A DNA stretch of 64,000 nucleotides, taken from the NCBI GenBank assembly GCA_934572335.1, contig CAKTKU010000010.1, positions 1 to 64,000 of the forward strand. The letters are read 5' to 3'. Position 1 is the stretch's first letter, and every line of letters starts with the position of its first letter. The stretch is from an uncultured Oscillospiraceae bacterium. Its GTDB lineage: Bacteria; Bacillota; Clostridia; Oscillospirales; Oscillospiraceae. This document shows, piece by piece, positions 16,066 to 23,508 of the stretch. The translations under genes and the position numbers were made by a program. The notes under the pieces are model-generated. The model saw only the letters and a list, made by a program, of their open reading frames with translations, ran no database searches and had not been told where the DNA came from.

Positions 16066-16737
16066 TCACTCCTCTCTCAGCACCCAGCCGGTGCCCCACA
16101 CGGTGTGTATGAGCTTTTTTGAAAAGCCCGTGTCCATCTTCTTTCTTAAATACCCGACGTAAACGTCCACAACGTTCGTCCCGCCCTCGTACTCGTAGTT
16201 CCAGAGGTTATTCTCTATCATCTCGCGCGAGAGGACGACGCCGCGGTTGCGCACCATGTACTCAAGCAGCGCAAATTCCTTCTGCGTCAGGTCGATGCTC
16301 TTGCCCGCGCGCGTGGCGGTGCGCGCGGAGGTGTCGATCGTAAGGTCACCGACATTGTAGACATTGGAGCGGTTGCCGGTGTACTTTCGCGTCATGACGT
16401 GCACCACGGCTATAAGCTCCTGAAAATCAAAGGGCTTTGTGAGGTAGTAATCTCCCCCGCTCTCCAAGCCCTCCACGCGGTCGGCGACGCTGTCGCGCGC
16501 CGTCAGAAACAGCACCGGCGTGTGGTTGCCGCTGCGTCTCAGCCGCCGCACCAGCTCCAGCCCGTCCATCTTCGGCAGCATGATGTCGAGTATCACAACG
16601 TCGTACACCGCCGTCAGCGCATAATCGAGCGCGTCCGCGCCGTTGAAGCAGCTGTCGACGCTGTACCCCTCGTCCTCCATCGCCTCGGTGATTATCCTGT
16701 TGAGGTTTTTTTCGTCCTCTACGACCAGAATCCTCAT
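16066..16737 (-). CDS. OmpR-family response regulator
   Basis: 223 residues. The receiver domain has the acidic pair E7-D8, phosphorylation site D51 in ILDIMLPKMDG, and the conserved K in LTKPFDF. The winged-helix domain (about 125-220) ends in the expected VWGTGWVL. I chose ATG 16737 (MRILVVEDE) because AGGAG lies 9 nt upstream; an upstream in-frame ATG adds ten unusual residues. It is co-transcribed with the kinase. Direct repeats in the divergent promoter region are candidate binding sites. Confidence 0.93.
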   Translation of the reverse strand: MRILVVEDEKNLNRIITEAMEDEGYSVDSCFNGADALDYALTAVYDVVILDIMLPKMDGLELVRRLRRSGNHTPVLFLTARDSVADRVEGLESGGDYYLTKPFDFQELIAVVHVMTRKYTGNRSNVYNVGDLTIDTSARTATRAGKSIDLTQKEFALLEYMVRNRGVVLSREMIENNLWNYEYEGGTNVVDVYVGYLRKKMDTGFSKKLIHTVWGTGWVLREE

Positions 16738-16790
16738 GCTCTCTCGCTCCTGTCGGTTTTTTGGCATATTGTAACCGGGAAAATTAAGTA

Positions 16791-16813
16791 TTCTTTAAAT
16801 CTTTTCTTAAAAT
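16791..16813. promoter_or_regulatory. direct-repeat site between regulator and PepSY genes
   Basis: TTCTTTAAAT (16791-16800) and TTCTTAAAAT (16804-16813) are 9/10 identical and 13 bp apart; a related TTCTAAAG lies at 16823. Tandem half sites are the usual target of OmpR-family regulators. I infer autoregulation plus control of the PepSY gene. Confidence 0.45.
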
Positions 16814-16867
16814 ATCATATTATTCTAAAGCCGTAAAGCAAAAAAGAACCTGAGAGGAGAAAATGAA

Positions 16868-17173
16868 ATGAGCAAAACTCTTAAAACCGTACTTATTATA
16901 TTTCTTGTCCTTGTCATCATCGGGCTTGCCATCGGCGGATACTTCATCTGGCGGCACAACACCACCTATATCGGCAAACGCGCGGCAGAAGAGATCGCAA
17001 TTGCCGACAGCGGACTGACCGCAGCGCAGATAAAAGAAGTCGATTCTGAGTTTGAGCACAACCGCTACTCCGCGTGGTACGACGTGGATGTTGACTCCTT
17101 CGGCGTGGACTACGAATACATCATCGACGCGCGCACCGGCGAGATCCTCAACACCGCAACGGAGATCGATTGA
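16868..17173 (+). CDS. PepSY-domain membrane protein
   Basis: A 101-residue protein. The N-terminal membrane span covers about 7-27, then an exported PepSY domain (about 35-98) with the closing pattern YEYIIDARTGEIL. PepSY proteins often sit beside two-component systems and act as outputs or modulators at the cell surface. It is divergent from the regulator gene with direct repeats between them. GAGGAG lies 8 nt before ATG 16868. A two-codon frame ATG-AAA-TGA starts 5 nt earlier and overlaps the start. Confidence 0.8.
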   Translation: MSKTLKTVLIIFLVLVIIGLAIGGYFIWRHNTTYIGKRAAEEIAIADSGLTAAQIKEVDSEFEHNRYSAWYDVDVDSFGVDYEYIIDARTGEILNTATEID

Positions 17174-17254
17174 TCATCCTCACGATATGCTAAAGGTCTT
17201 TCGCCTTTTCATACACTTTGCTTCCGTTTCCCCCTTGTGCACATCTCATACGGA

Positions 17255-17298
17255 AAGACGTCCGTGTCACACGACCCGGACGTCTTACTTTTGCTTTT
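17255..17298 (+). terminator. terminator of the PepSY gene, facing the ABC ATPase gene
   Basis: Ten-bp arms AAGACGTCCG / CGGACGTCTT with a 12-nt loop, followed by ACTTTTGCTTTTTTA. Confidence 0.7.
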
Positions 17299-18081
17299 TT
17301 ATTTTCCGTACCCGCTGAGGAACTGCTTTGTGCGCTCCTCCTGTGGGTTTTCAAACACCTGCGCGGGCGGGCCCTGCTCGACGATGCAGCCGCCGTCCAT
17401 GAAGAGCACGCGGTTCGACACCGCCTCGGCAAAGCTCATCTCGTGCGTCACGACCACCATCGTCATTTTCTCGCTTGCCAGCTGCTTTATGACGCCCAGC
17501 ACCTCGCCCGTCAGCTCCGGGTCGAGCGCGCTCGTCGGCTCGTCAAAGAACAGCACCTCCGGCGTGAGCGCAAGGGCGCGGGCAATGGCGACGCGCTGCT
17601 GCTGTCCGCCGGAGAGCTGGTGCGGGTAAAAGCCCAGCTTGTCCCCCAGCCCGACGCGGCGCAGAAGCTCCTCGCTCTTCTGCTCGATGGCGGCATTTAT
17701 CTCTCGCTTATTCGCGCGGTAGTCCGCGCGGCTTTTCGCCTGCAGCTTCGGCGCGAGGGCGACATTGTCCAGCGCCGTATACTGCGGGAAGAGATTGAAG
17801 CTCTGGAACACCAGCCCGAAGTGCAGCCGGTTGCGGCGTATCTCATCCTCGGAGAGCTTATGCTCCTCCAGGGAGGAATACAGCACATCCCCGCCGACGG
17901 TGATAACGCCGGAGTCCGGCATTTCGAGGAAATTCATGCACCGCAGCAGCGTCGTCTTGCCGCCGCCGGACGGTCCTATCACGGACAGCGTCTCCCCGCG
18001 CTCCATGGAAAAGCTTATGCCCTTGAGCACCTCAAGCTCGTCAAAGCTCTTGCGCAGATCCTTAACTTCCAGTAAAGCCAT
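17299..18081 (-). CDS. amino-acid ABC transporter ATPase (second importer)
   Basis: 260 residues, GlnQ-like. Walker A is GPSGGGKTT (about 36-44), the Q-loop FQSFNLFPQ, the signature LSGGQQQR, Walker B VLFFDEPTSALD, and the H-loop VTHEMSF. A charged insert (about 107-135, AKSRADYRANKREINAAIEQ) follows the Q-loop, longer than in GlnQ. It is the last gene of a three-gene operon read as binding protein, permease, ATPase. Confidence 0.9.
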   Translation of the reverse strand: MALLEVKDLRKSFDELEVLKGISFSMERGETLSVIGPSGGGKTTLLRCMNFLEMPDSGVITVGGDVLYSSLEEHKLSEDEIRRNRLHFGLVFQSFNLFPQYTALDNVALAPKLQAKSRADYRANKREINAAIEQKSEELLRRVGLGDKLGFYPHQLSGGQQQRVAIARALALTPEVLFFDEPTSALDPELTGEVLGVIKQLASEKMTMVVVTHEMSFAEAVSNRVLFMDGGCIVEQGPPAQVFENPQEERTKQFLSGYGK

Positions 18082-18094
18082 ATTCCCGTCCCCC

Positions 18095-18754
18095 TTACAC
18101 CTTGAAATAGTCCAGCCGCTTTTCCAGTCTGCCCAGCAGCAGCGTGAGTATACCGCTGAACGCGAGATAGTACACGCCCGTGAAGAACAGCGGCCATATG
18201 ATGCCGGCGGACTTAATGAACGCCTGACCGTTCCACATGACCTCGTACACCGCGATCACGCGCACAAGGGACGTGTCCTTCACGAGGGTGATGACCTCGT
18301 TGCCCATGGGGGGGACGATGCGCTTTATGACCTGCATAAGCGTGACGCGGAAGAATATCTGCGTGTTCGTCATGCCCAGCACCTGCCCCGCCTCGCGCTG
18401 ACCGCGCGGGACGCCCTCAATGCCGCCGCGGAATATCTCGGAGAAATAGCAGGCGTAGTTGAAGATAAAGGCGACCATCGCCGCGATGAAGCGCCCGCTC
18501 GCGCCGCTGCCCCACCAGTTGTTGCCCAGCACGATGCCGGGGCCGTAGTAGATGAGCAGAAGCTGCAGCATGAGCGGTGTGCCGCGGATGATCCACACGA
18601 TGAGCTTGACAAAGTAATTGAGCGGCTTGAAGCGGCTCATCGAGCCGAGGGAGATGATAAGCCCCAGGGGGATCGCGCCCAGAAGCGTGAGCGCGAATAT
18701 CTCAAGGGACTTCAGAAAGCCCAGAGACAGAGAAGCGAGAACGGTCTGGAACAT
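18095..18754 (-). CDS. amino-acid ABC transporter permease (second importer)
   Basis: 219 residues, HisM/GlnP family with about five membrane spans. It has WIIRGTPLMLQLLLIYYG and the EAA-type loop QREAGQVLGMTNTQIFFRV. It sits 13 nt upstream of the ATPase gene and 125 nt downstream of the binding-protein gene, with a hairpin in that gap. One permease gene implies a homodimeric channel. Confidence 0.88.
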   Translation of the reverse strand: MFQTVLASLSLGFLKSLEIFALTLLGAIPLGLIISLGSMSRFKPLNYFVKLIVWIIRGTPLMLQLLLIYYGPGIVLGNNWWGSGASGRFIAAMVAFIFNYACYFSEIFRGGIEGVPRGQREAGQVLGMTNTQIFFRVTLMQVIKRIVPPMGNEVITLVKDTSLVRVIAVYEVMWNGQAFIKSAGIIWPLFFTGVYYLAFSGILTLLLGRLEKRLDYFKV

Positions 18755-18815
18755 GTTAAACCTCTTATGTATGTTAAAATTCTTCTGATCTTACAGTATC
18801 ATATATAACGCCCGA

Positions 18816-18845
18816 AGCAGAGAGGGTCTGCGCCCTCTCTGCTTT
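18816..18845 (-). repeat. hairpin between binding-protein and permease genes
   Basis: Perfect 12-bp arms AAGCAGAGAGGG / CCCTCTCTGCTT, 6-nt loop. There is no U-run on the minus strand, so partial termination or 3'-end protection of the binding-protein message is more likely than full termination. Confidence 0.6.
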
Positions 18846-18879
18846 TGGGAAAAGCTCTCTCAGTTTACACTAAGTCAGA

Positions 18880-19737
18880 TCACTTTGCAATGATGGATTC
18901 CTGCACGCCGTAGGTGTTGGCGATCTCCATGAGGCTGCCGTCGGCGTAAGCGGAGGCAAAGAACTCATTGAGCTTGGCGGCAAGGTCGCTGCCGGTGCGG
19001 AAGCCGACGCCGTACTCCTCGCTCGTGAGCTGAACGGTGTAGGTCAGGTCGGGGTAGCTCGTCCCCTCGCCGATCATCGCGCCCGCCATCAGCAGGTCGA
19101 TAACGCATGCGTCAGCGGTGCCGGCCTCGACCTCCATCAGCGCGGAGGACTGGCTCTGCACGGCGGTGGGCTCGATGCCCAGCTCCTTGACGGCGGCTTC
19201 ACCGGCGGAACCGGCCTCGACCGCGAAGGCAAGCTCAGAAAGGCTCTCGGCGGTCTGGTACTGGTCGGCGACATCAGCCTTCACAACGACGACCTGCGCG
19301 TTGTTGCAGTAAGCCTCAGAGGTCTCCATGGAGTTCATGACCTCCGGGGTGAGGGTCATGCCGTTCCACACGCAGTCAATGCTCTTGTTGTTGAGCTCAA
19401 GGATCTTGTTGTCCCAGTCGATCTCGACAAACTCGGCAGTCACGCCGAGGGACTCGGCAAAGGCCTTCGCGGTGTCGGCGTCGAAGCCTATCCACTCGCC
19501 GGAATCATCCTTGTAGTCCATCGGGGCGAAGTCCGTGATGCCGACGATCAGCGTGCCCTTGTCCTGGACATAGGCGAGGTCGCTGTCAGCGGCGGTCTCT
19601 TCCGCGGCAGGCTCGGCGGCATCGGCAGAAGCGTCAGCAGCGGGGGCGGCAGTGGCCGCAGGTGCGGCGCTCTGTCCGCAGGCGCACAGCGCGAACACCA
19701 TTGCAAGCGCGAGGATCATGGAAAGTATCTTTTTCAT
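18880..19737 (-). CDS. amino-acid ABC transporter substrate-binding lipoprotein, variant pocket
   Basis: A 285-residue SBP_bac_3-family lipoprotein. The signal ends at C20 (LCAC), followed by an Ala/Pro-rich tether of about 30 residues. The family Arg that grips the ligand carboxylate (TPER) is replaced: residues 130-133 read TPEV. The next segment, METSEAYCNNAQVVVV, also departs from the common FSxPY pattern. The ligand may therefore not be an ordinary alpha-amino acid. It is the first gene of the operon and the most strongly expressed by position. Confidence 0.85.
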   Translation of the reverse strand: MKKILSMILALAMVFALCACGQSAAPAATAAPAADASADAAEPAAEETAADSDLAYVQDKGTLIVGITDFAPMDYKDDSGEWIGFDADTAKAFAESLGVTAEFVEIDWDNKILELNNKSIDCVWNGMTLTPEVMNSMETSEAYCNNAQVVVVKADVADQYQTAESLSELAFAVEAGSAGEAAVKELGIEPTAVQSQSSALMEVEAGTADACVIDLLMAGAMIGEGTSYPDLTYTVQLTSEEYGVGFRTGSDLAAKLNEFFASAYADGSLMEIANTYGVQESIIAK

Positions 19738-19807
19738 TTTTGTGTTCTCCTTTTCAAATACTGAAGATCGTTTGTTGTTTTTATCGGTAGCTTGTTAGCA
19801 CGCTGCT

Positions 19808-19874
19808 ATAATACCACATTAGTGAAATAAAGCAAGAGTTTTTTCGCATTTCTGCTGTGCAAATTTTGCACAGC
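19808..19874 (-). promoter_or_regulatory. promoter and upstream palindrome of the second importer
   Basis: Minus-strand TTGCTT (19830-19835), 16-nt spacer, TATTAT (19808-19813). About 20 bp further upstream is a 21-bp perfect palindrome (19854-19874, arms GCTGTGCAAA / TTTGCACAGC with one central base). It is placed like an activator or repressor site; the cognate protein is unknown. Confidence 0.6.
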
Positions 19875-19920
19875 ATTTTTGAGGTCTTGCCACACTTTGG
19901 GTGTTTAATTCCTAGTCAAC

Positions 19921-19949
19921 TTGTGGTATATTAAATGCACCACATAATA
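19921..19949 (+). promoter_or_regulatory. promoter/operator of the Rrf2-family gene
   Basis: TTGTGG (19921-19926) with a 16-17 nt spacer to CATAAT/ATAATA (19943-19949). An inverted repeat TGTGGT / ACCACA (19922-19927 / 19939-19944) spans the space between the boxes, a good position for autorepression. Confidence 0.5.
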
Positions 19950-20001
19950 TAAAGCCGTCCGCCGCACCGCGGCGCTGTCTTATAAAAGGAAGGACAAAAG
20001 C

Positions 20002-20421
20002 ATGAATGTGACCACCAAGGGGCGCTACGCCCTGCGCGTGATGCTCGACCTCGCCCAGCACCGGGACGAGGGGTTCATCTCGCTCAAGACCATTGCCGAG
20101 AGGCAGCAGGTCTCCATGAAGTATCTCGAAATCATCGTGAGCAGTCTGAAAAAGGCCGGGCTTGTGGACAGCACGCGCGGCAAGGAGGGCGGATACCGCC
20201 TCGCGAGACCCGCATCGGAGTACCGCGTGGGGGACATCCTGCGCTGCATTGAGGACAACCTCGCCCCGGTCGCATGCATAAAGAGCGGCAGCATCCACTG
20301 TGAACGCGCGGCCGAGTGCATGACCGTGCCGATGTGGATGGAGCTGGACGAGATCATCAACGGCTATCTCGACACCGTAACCCTCGCCGATCTGCTGTCC
20401 GGCGAACGGTGGAGAAAATAA
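20002..20421 (+). CDS. Rrf2-family (IscR-like) transcriptional regulator
   Basis: 139 residues. The winged-helix start MNVTTKGRYALRVMLDLA is typical, with wing GGYRLARP (about 63-70). Three cysteines, C92, C100 and C106 (C-x7-C-x5-C), occupy the region where IscR binds a [2Fe-2S] cluster with C92, C98 and C104. It probably senses Fe-S or redox status. GGAAGGACAAAAGC precedes the ATG. The suf operon is elsewhere in this window (about 12 kb away) and its palindrome does not resemble the inverted repeat at this gene, so a link is unproven. Confidence 0.85.
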   Translation: MNVTTKGRYALRVMLDLAQHRDEGFISLKTIAERQQVSMKYLEIIVSSLKKAGLVDSTRGKEGGYRLARPASEYRVGDILRCIEDNLAPVACIKSGSIHCERAAECMTVPMWMELDEIINGYLDTVTLADLLSGERWRK

Positions 20422-20437
20422 TATATGTGTATACCAA

Positions 20438-20471
20438 ATGCGCGCCGCGTGATGCGGCGCGCATATTTTTT
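20438..20471 (+). terminator. terminator of the Rrf2 gene
   Basis: Eleven-bp arms ATGCGCGCCGC / GCGGCGCGCAT around GTGAT, then ATTTTTTT. Confidence 0.9.
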
Positions 20472-20482
20472 TCAGAAAGCTG

Positions 20483-20530
20483 TTGACAAATCCGCGCGGC
20501 TGTGTTATTGTATTAATCGCTTAACACAGC
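20483..20530 (+). promoter_or_regulatory. promoter and operator of the GntR/ABC operon
   Basis: TTGACA (20483-20488), 17-nt spacer, TATTGT (20506-20511). A perfect 9-bp inverted repeat GCTGTGTTA / TAACACAGC (20499-20507 / 20522-20530, 14-nt spacer) overlaps the -10 box and start site. It is a likely operator for the GntR protein encoded next. Confidence 0.75.
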
Positions 20531-20550
20531 GATACGCAGGAGGTGTAATA

Positions 20551-20931
20551 ATGGAATGGCAGTTTGACAGCAGCATGCCGATCTACACTCAGCTTGTGGA
20601 CAAGATAAAGCTCGCCATCGTCTCCGGCGAGTATACGCGCGGGCAGCGGCTCGCGGCGGTGCGCGATCTTGCCTCGGAGGCGGGCGTGAACCCCAACACC
20701 ATGCAGCGCGCGTTTCAGGAGCTGGAGCGGCTGGGGCTTGTGTACACACAGCGGAGCAACGGAAGATTTGTGACGGAGGATGAGGACGTGATAGAGACCA
20801 CGAAGAAGGCGCTGGCGGAGGCGAGCATACGCTCGTTCATGGATTCGATGCAGCGCATAGGCTACACGAGAGAGGACATTATAAGGCTGCTTGAGAGCAG
20901 CGAAAAGGAGGACAACAATGGCAACACTTGA
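20551..20931 (+). CDS. GntR-family regulator, YtrA type
   Basis: 126 residues. The N-terminal winged helix matches the YtrA subfamily (MPIYTQLVDKIKLAIVSGEY, then LPAVRDLA-like LAAVRDLA and NPNTMQRAFQELE). It is followed only by a short helical tail instead of an effector domain. YtrA-type repressors control ABC transporter operons induced by wall-active compounds. AGGAGGTGTAATA sets the ATG. The gene overlaps the next one, and an inverted repeat covers its promoter. Confidence 0.9.
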   Translation: MEWQFDSSMPIYTQLVDKIKLAIVSGEYTRGQRLAAVRDLASEAGVNPNTMQRAFQELERLGLVYTQRSNGRFVTEDEDVIETTKKALAEASIRSFMDSMQRIGYTREDIIRLLESSEKEDNNGNT

Positions 20932-21613
20932 ATGCAAAGGCCTCACCAAGCGCTACGGCAAGGTGACGGCACTGGAGGACGTCAGTCTCGCGATCGAGCC
21001 GGGGCGCGTCGTCGGGCTTCTGGGTCCGAACGGCAGCGGCAAGACCACGCTCATAAAGCTGGCGAACGGACTGCTCGCCCCGACGGCGGGCGAGATACTC
21101 ATCTGCGGGGAGCGCCCCTCCCCCGCGACGAAGGCAGTCGTGAGCTATCTGCCGGATAAGCTGCACCTGCCGGAGTGGATGAGCGTTGAAAAGCTCATGG
21201 ATATGTACGCAGACTTCTATGCAGACTTTGACCGCGAGCGGTGCACGCAGATGCTCGCGCGCCTCGCACTCGAGCCGAAGCAGAAGCTCTCGCAGATGTC
21301 CAAGGGCACGCGGGAGAAGGTGCAGCTCATCCTCGTGATGAGCCGCCGCGCCAAGCTCTATCTCCTCGACGAGCCGATAGGCGGTGTCGACCCCGCAACG
21401 CGCGACTTTATCCTTGACACCATCATCAAAAACTACGACCCCGACGCCTCAGTCGTCATCTCCACGCACCTCATCAGCGATGTGGAGAACGTCCTTGACG
21501 AGGTCATCTTCGTCAACCGCGGCAAGATCGTGCTGCAGTCCGGCGTGGACGAGATAAGAGAGAAACACGGCAAGAGCGTCGACGCTCTTTTCAGGGAGGT
21601 ATTCAAATGCTAG
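20918..21613 (+). CDS. ABC transporter ATPase (YtrB-like)
   Basis: 231 residues. Walker A is GPNGSGKTT (about 36-44), the signature is a degenerate MSKGTREK instead of LSGGQ, Walker B LYLLDEPIGGVD, H-loop STHLISD. MSKG signatures are common in the YtrB/BcrA-type family. ATG 20918 follows AAAGGAGGACAAC, and the first 14 nt overlap the GntR gene. It works with the permease encoded next, probably for export or protection against a wall-active peptide. Confidence 0.88.
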   Translation: MATLECKGLTKRYGKVTALEDVSLAIEPGRVVGLLGPNGSGKTTLIKLANGLLAPTAGEILICGERPSPATKAVVSYLPDKLHLPEWMSVEKLMDMYADFYADFDRERCTQMLARLALEPKQKLSQMSKGTREKVQLILVMSRRAKLYLLDEPIGGVDPATRDFILDTIIKNYDPDASVVISTHLISDVENVLDEVIFVNRGKIVLQSGVDEIREKHGKSVDALFREVFKC

Positions 21614-22446
21614 GTAAACTTATAAAACAGGAGCTGCGCGCGACGAGCCGCGTAATGCTGCCGCTGATCGCGGCGGTGCTGGTGCTGGCGATACTGTCCG
21701 GCATATCTGTGGTGCTGCTCGACCGCGAGCAGGATCTGGGCTTCATGACGGTGGTCTTTGTGCTCACCCTCATCGCGTTCACGGTGTGCGTTTTCGCCGT
21801 GTGCGTGGCGGCGCTCGTCGTCATGATAGAGCGATTTTATAAAAACCTCCTCGGCAGCGAGGGGTACCTGATGTTCACTCTGCCCGTGAGCGTGGACGCG
21901 CTCGTGTGGGCAAAGCTCATCGTGTCGTTCATATGGTTCGCGGTCACGGCTGTTGCCGTGCTGCTGGCGATGATGCTGATGGTCGTGGTGAGCGCGAACT
22001 TCGCCTTCACCGGCGAGGATGCCGCCATCGTGCGCAGCGCCGTGCACGATGTGTTCGCGCAGATCGGTGCGGGCAACGTCATCGGCGTGACGCTCGAAAC
22101 GCTCGCCGCGCTGTTCATCACGTCCGTGACCACCTGCCTGCACTTCTACTTTGCCATGGCGATTGGGCAGAGCTTTGCCAACCACAAGGGCGCGTGGAGC
22201 GTTGTGTTCTACTTCATCATTAGCATCGGCGTGTCCGTGCTCTCAGGGGCCGTGCTCGGCGCGCTGAACGGAAGCGGACTTCTTGACCGCTTCGAGATAA
22301 CAGTCAACGATCTCCTCACGCTCTCCGGCGGCTTTGCCGCGGTGCACGCTGTGCTCATCGGCAACGTCATTCTCTCCGCCGTGCTCGCTGCGATCCTCTA
22401 CTTCCCCACCACCGCGCTGCTGAAAAAGCGGCTCAATCTCGCGTGA
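21607..22446 (+). CDS. ABC-2-type permease
   Basis: A 279-residue membrane protein with about six hydrophobic spans (roughly 17-38, 47-75, 102-130, 155-185, 195-220 and 243-268) and a conserved-looking loop RFYKNLLGSEGYLMFTLP between spans 2 and 3. That loop is seen in YtrC/D-like and lantibiotic-immunity permeases. The ATG overlaps the ATPase gene by 7 nt. It ends at a strong terminator. Confidence 0.8.
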   Translation: MLGKLIKQELRATSRVMLPLIAAVLVLAILSGISVVLLDREQDLGFMTVVFVLTLIAFTVCVFAVCVAALVVMIERFYKNLLGSEGYLMFTLPVSVDALVWAKLIVSFIWFAVTAVAVLLAMMLMVVVSANFAFTGEDAAIVRSAVHDVFAQIGAGNVIGVTLETLAALFITSVTTCLHFYFAMAIGQSFANHKGAWSVVFYFIISIGVSVLSGAVLGALNGSGLLDRFEITVNDLLTLSGGFAAVHAVLIGNVILSAVLAAILYFPTTALLKKRLNLA

Positions 22447-22470
22447 ATATATATTCGATAACAGCAAACG

Positions 22471-22501
22471 CCGCCCGGAGCAGTGCTCCGGGCGGTTTTT
22501 C
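22471..22501 (+). terminator. terminator of the GntR/ABC operon
   Basis: Eleven-bp arms CCGCCCGGAGC / GCTCCGGGCGG, 3-nt loop, then TTTTTC. Confidence 0.92.
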
Positions 22502-22526
22502 AGCGGCAGGGGCGAAAACGCCCCGC

Positions 22527-23285
22527 TCATATCAGCTTTGTGCCGTGGCTGCCGAGCTCTCGCGCGATGTCCGCCGACAGCTCGCTCTCGCAGACGATTA
22601 TGTCTATATCCTCCGGCATGGCGAAAGTGTAGGTCGAGATGACGCCGAGCTTTGCCGAATCCATCAGCACGATGCTCTTCTCCGCGCGGCGTATCGCCTC
22701 GGATTTCAGCTTTGCGTCCTCGGCGTTATTGCACGTGAAGCCCAGCGCGGCGTCAAACCCCGTGCTGCCGATAAACGCCATGTCAAAGTGGATATTCTTT
22801 ATGCTGTCCACCGCGGCGGAGCCGTAGGTCGCCATGCTCTCCGCGTTCAGCCTTCCGCCGAGAAGATAGACCTCCGCCCGCTCGCTGCCCTTCAGTTCCA
22901 TCGCGCAGGTGAGCCCGCTGGTGTATATGAGATAGTGCTCCGGCGGCAGCACGCGGCACAGCTCCGTCGCCGTCGTGCCGGAATCAATGAAAATGCAGGT
23001 GTTCGGCCGGATGAGCGAGAGCGCCTTGCGGGCAATGGTCTGCTTGCTGTCCATGTGGCGCTCAGCGCGGAAGGCATAGCTCTTCTCCCGCCCGACGGAG
23101 CAGTCGAGCGCCCGCGCCCCGCCGTGTATGCGTATGATCCGCCCTGCGCGGTCAAGGCTGTCGAGATCGCGCCGCAGCGTCATCTCCGATATGTCCGGGA
23201 ACTGCCTTTTCAGCTCCGCGACGGATATGCTCCCGTCCGATTTCACTATGGCTTCTATTCTGGTCTGGCGCTCCGAGGCTTTCAT
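22527..23285 (-). CDS. DeoR-family sugar-phosphate regulator
   Basis: 252 residues. The HTH start is KASERQTRIEAIVKSDGSISVAEL, with the DeoR signature MTLRRDLDSLDRAGRIIRIHGGA (about 45-67). A DeoRC sensor domain follows with FIDSGTTATEL (about 107-117) and DMAFIGSTGFD. I chose ATG 23285 because GGAGGTGTCGCG precedes it. It is divergent from a mannitol-1-phosphate dehydrogenase-like gene, and repeated TGTTC/GAACA motifs between the two are candidate operators. The effector is probably a sugar phosphate. Confidence 0.88.
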   Translation of the reverse strand: MKASERQTRIEAIVKSDGSISVAELKRQFPDISEMTLRRDLDSLDRAGRIIRIHGGARALDCSVGREKSYAFRAERHMDSKQTIARKALSLIRPNTCIFIDSGTTATELCRVLPPEHYLIYTSGLTCAMELKGSERAEVYLLGGRLNAESMATYGSAAVDSIKNIHFDMAFIGSTGFDAALGFTCNNAEDAKLKSEAIRRAEKSIVLMDSAKLGVISTYTFAMPEDIDIIVCESELSADIARELGSHGTKLI

Positions 23286-23303
23286 CGCGACACCTCCGCA
23301 TAA

Positions 23304-23409
23304 ATGTTCATTCGGGGCTTGACATTTTGTTTGTTTGAGAATATCATTCATCCGAAATGTGATAATTCCGAACAAATGAACATTTCGCGTGCGTGTGTAA
23401 TGTTCGGAA
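23304..23409. promoter_or_regulatory. divergent control region with DeoR-type operators
   Basis: A plus promoter TTGACA (23319-23324), 17-nt spacer, TATCAT (23342-23347) faces the dehydrogenase gene. It is flanked by paired sites: ATGTTCAT (23304-23311) with ATGAACAT (23376-23383), and TTCCGAACA (23366-23374) with TGTTCGGAA (23401-23409). Sites on both sides of the promoter fit repression by looping. Confidence 0.6.
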
Positions 23410-23508
23410 CCGTCTCTTTCATCCTCTGGATTTTATCATTTCCGCCCGGCACTGTCAACGCGGACAGCGGCGCGGAGCACATTATTTGACACCACAAGGA
23501 GAACAGAA

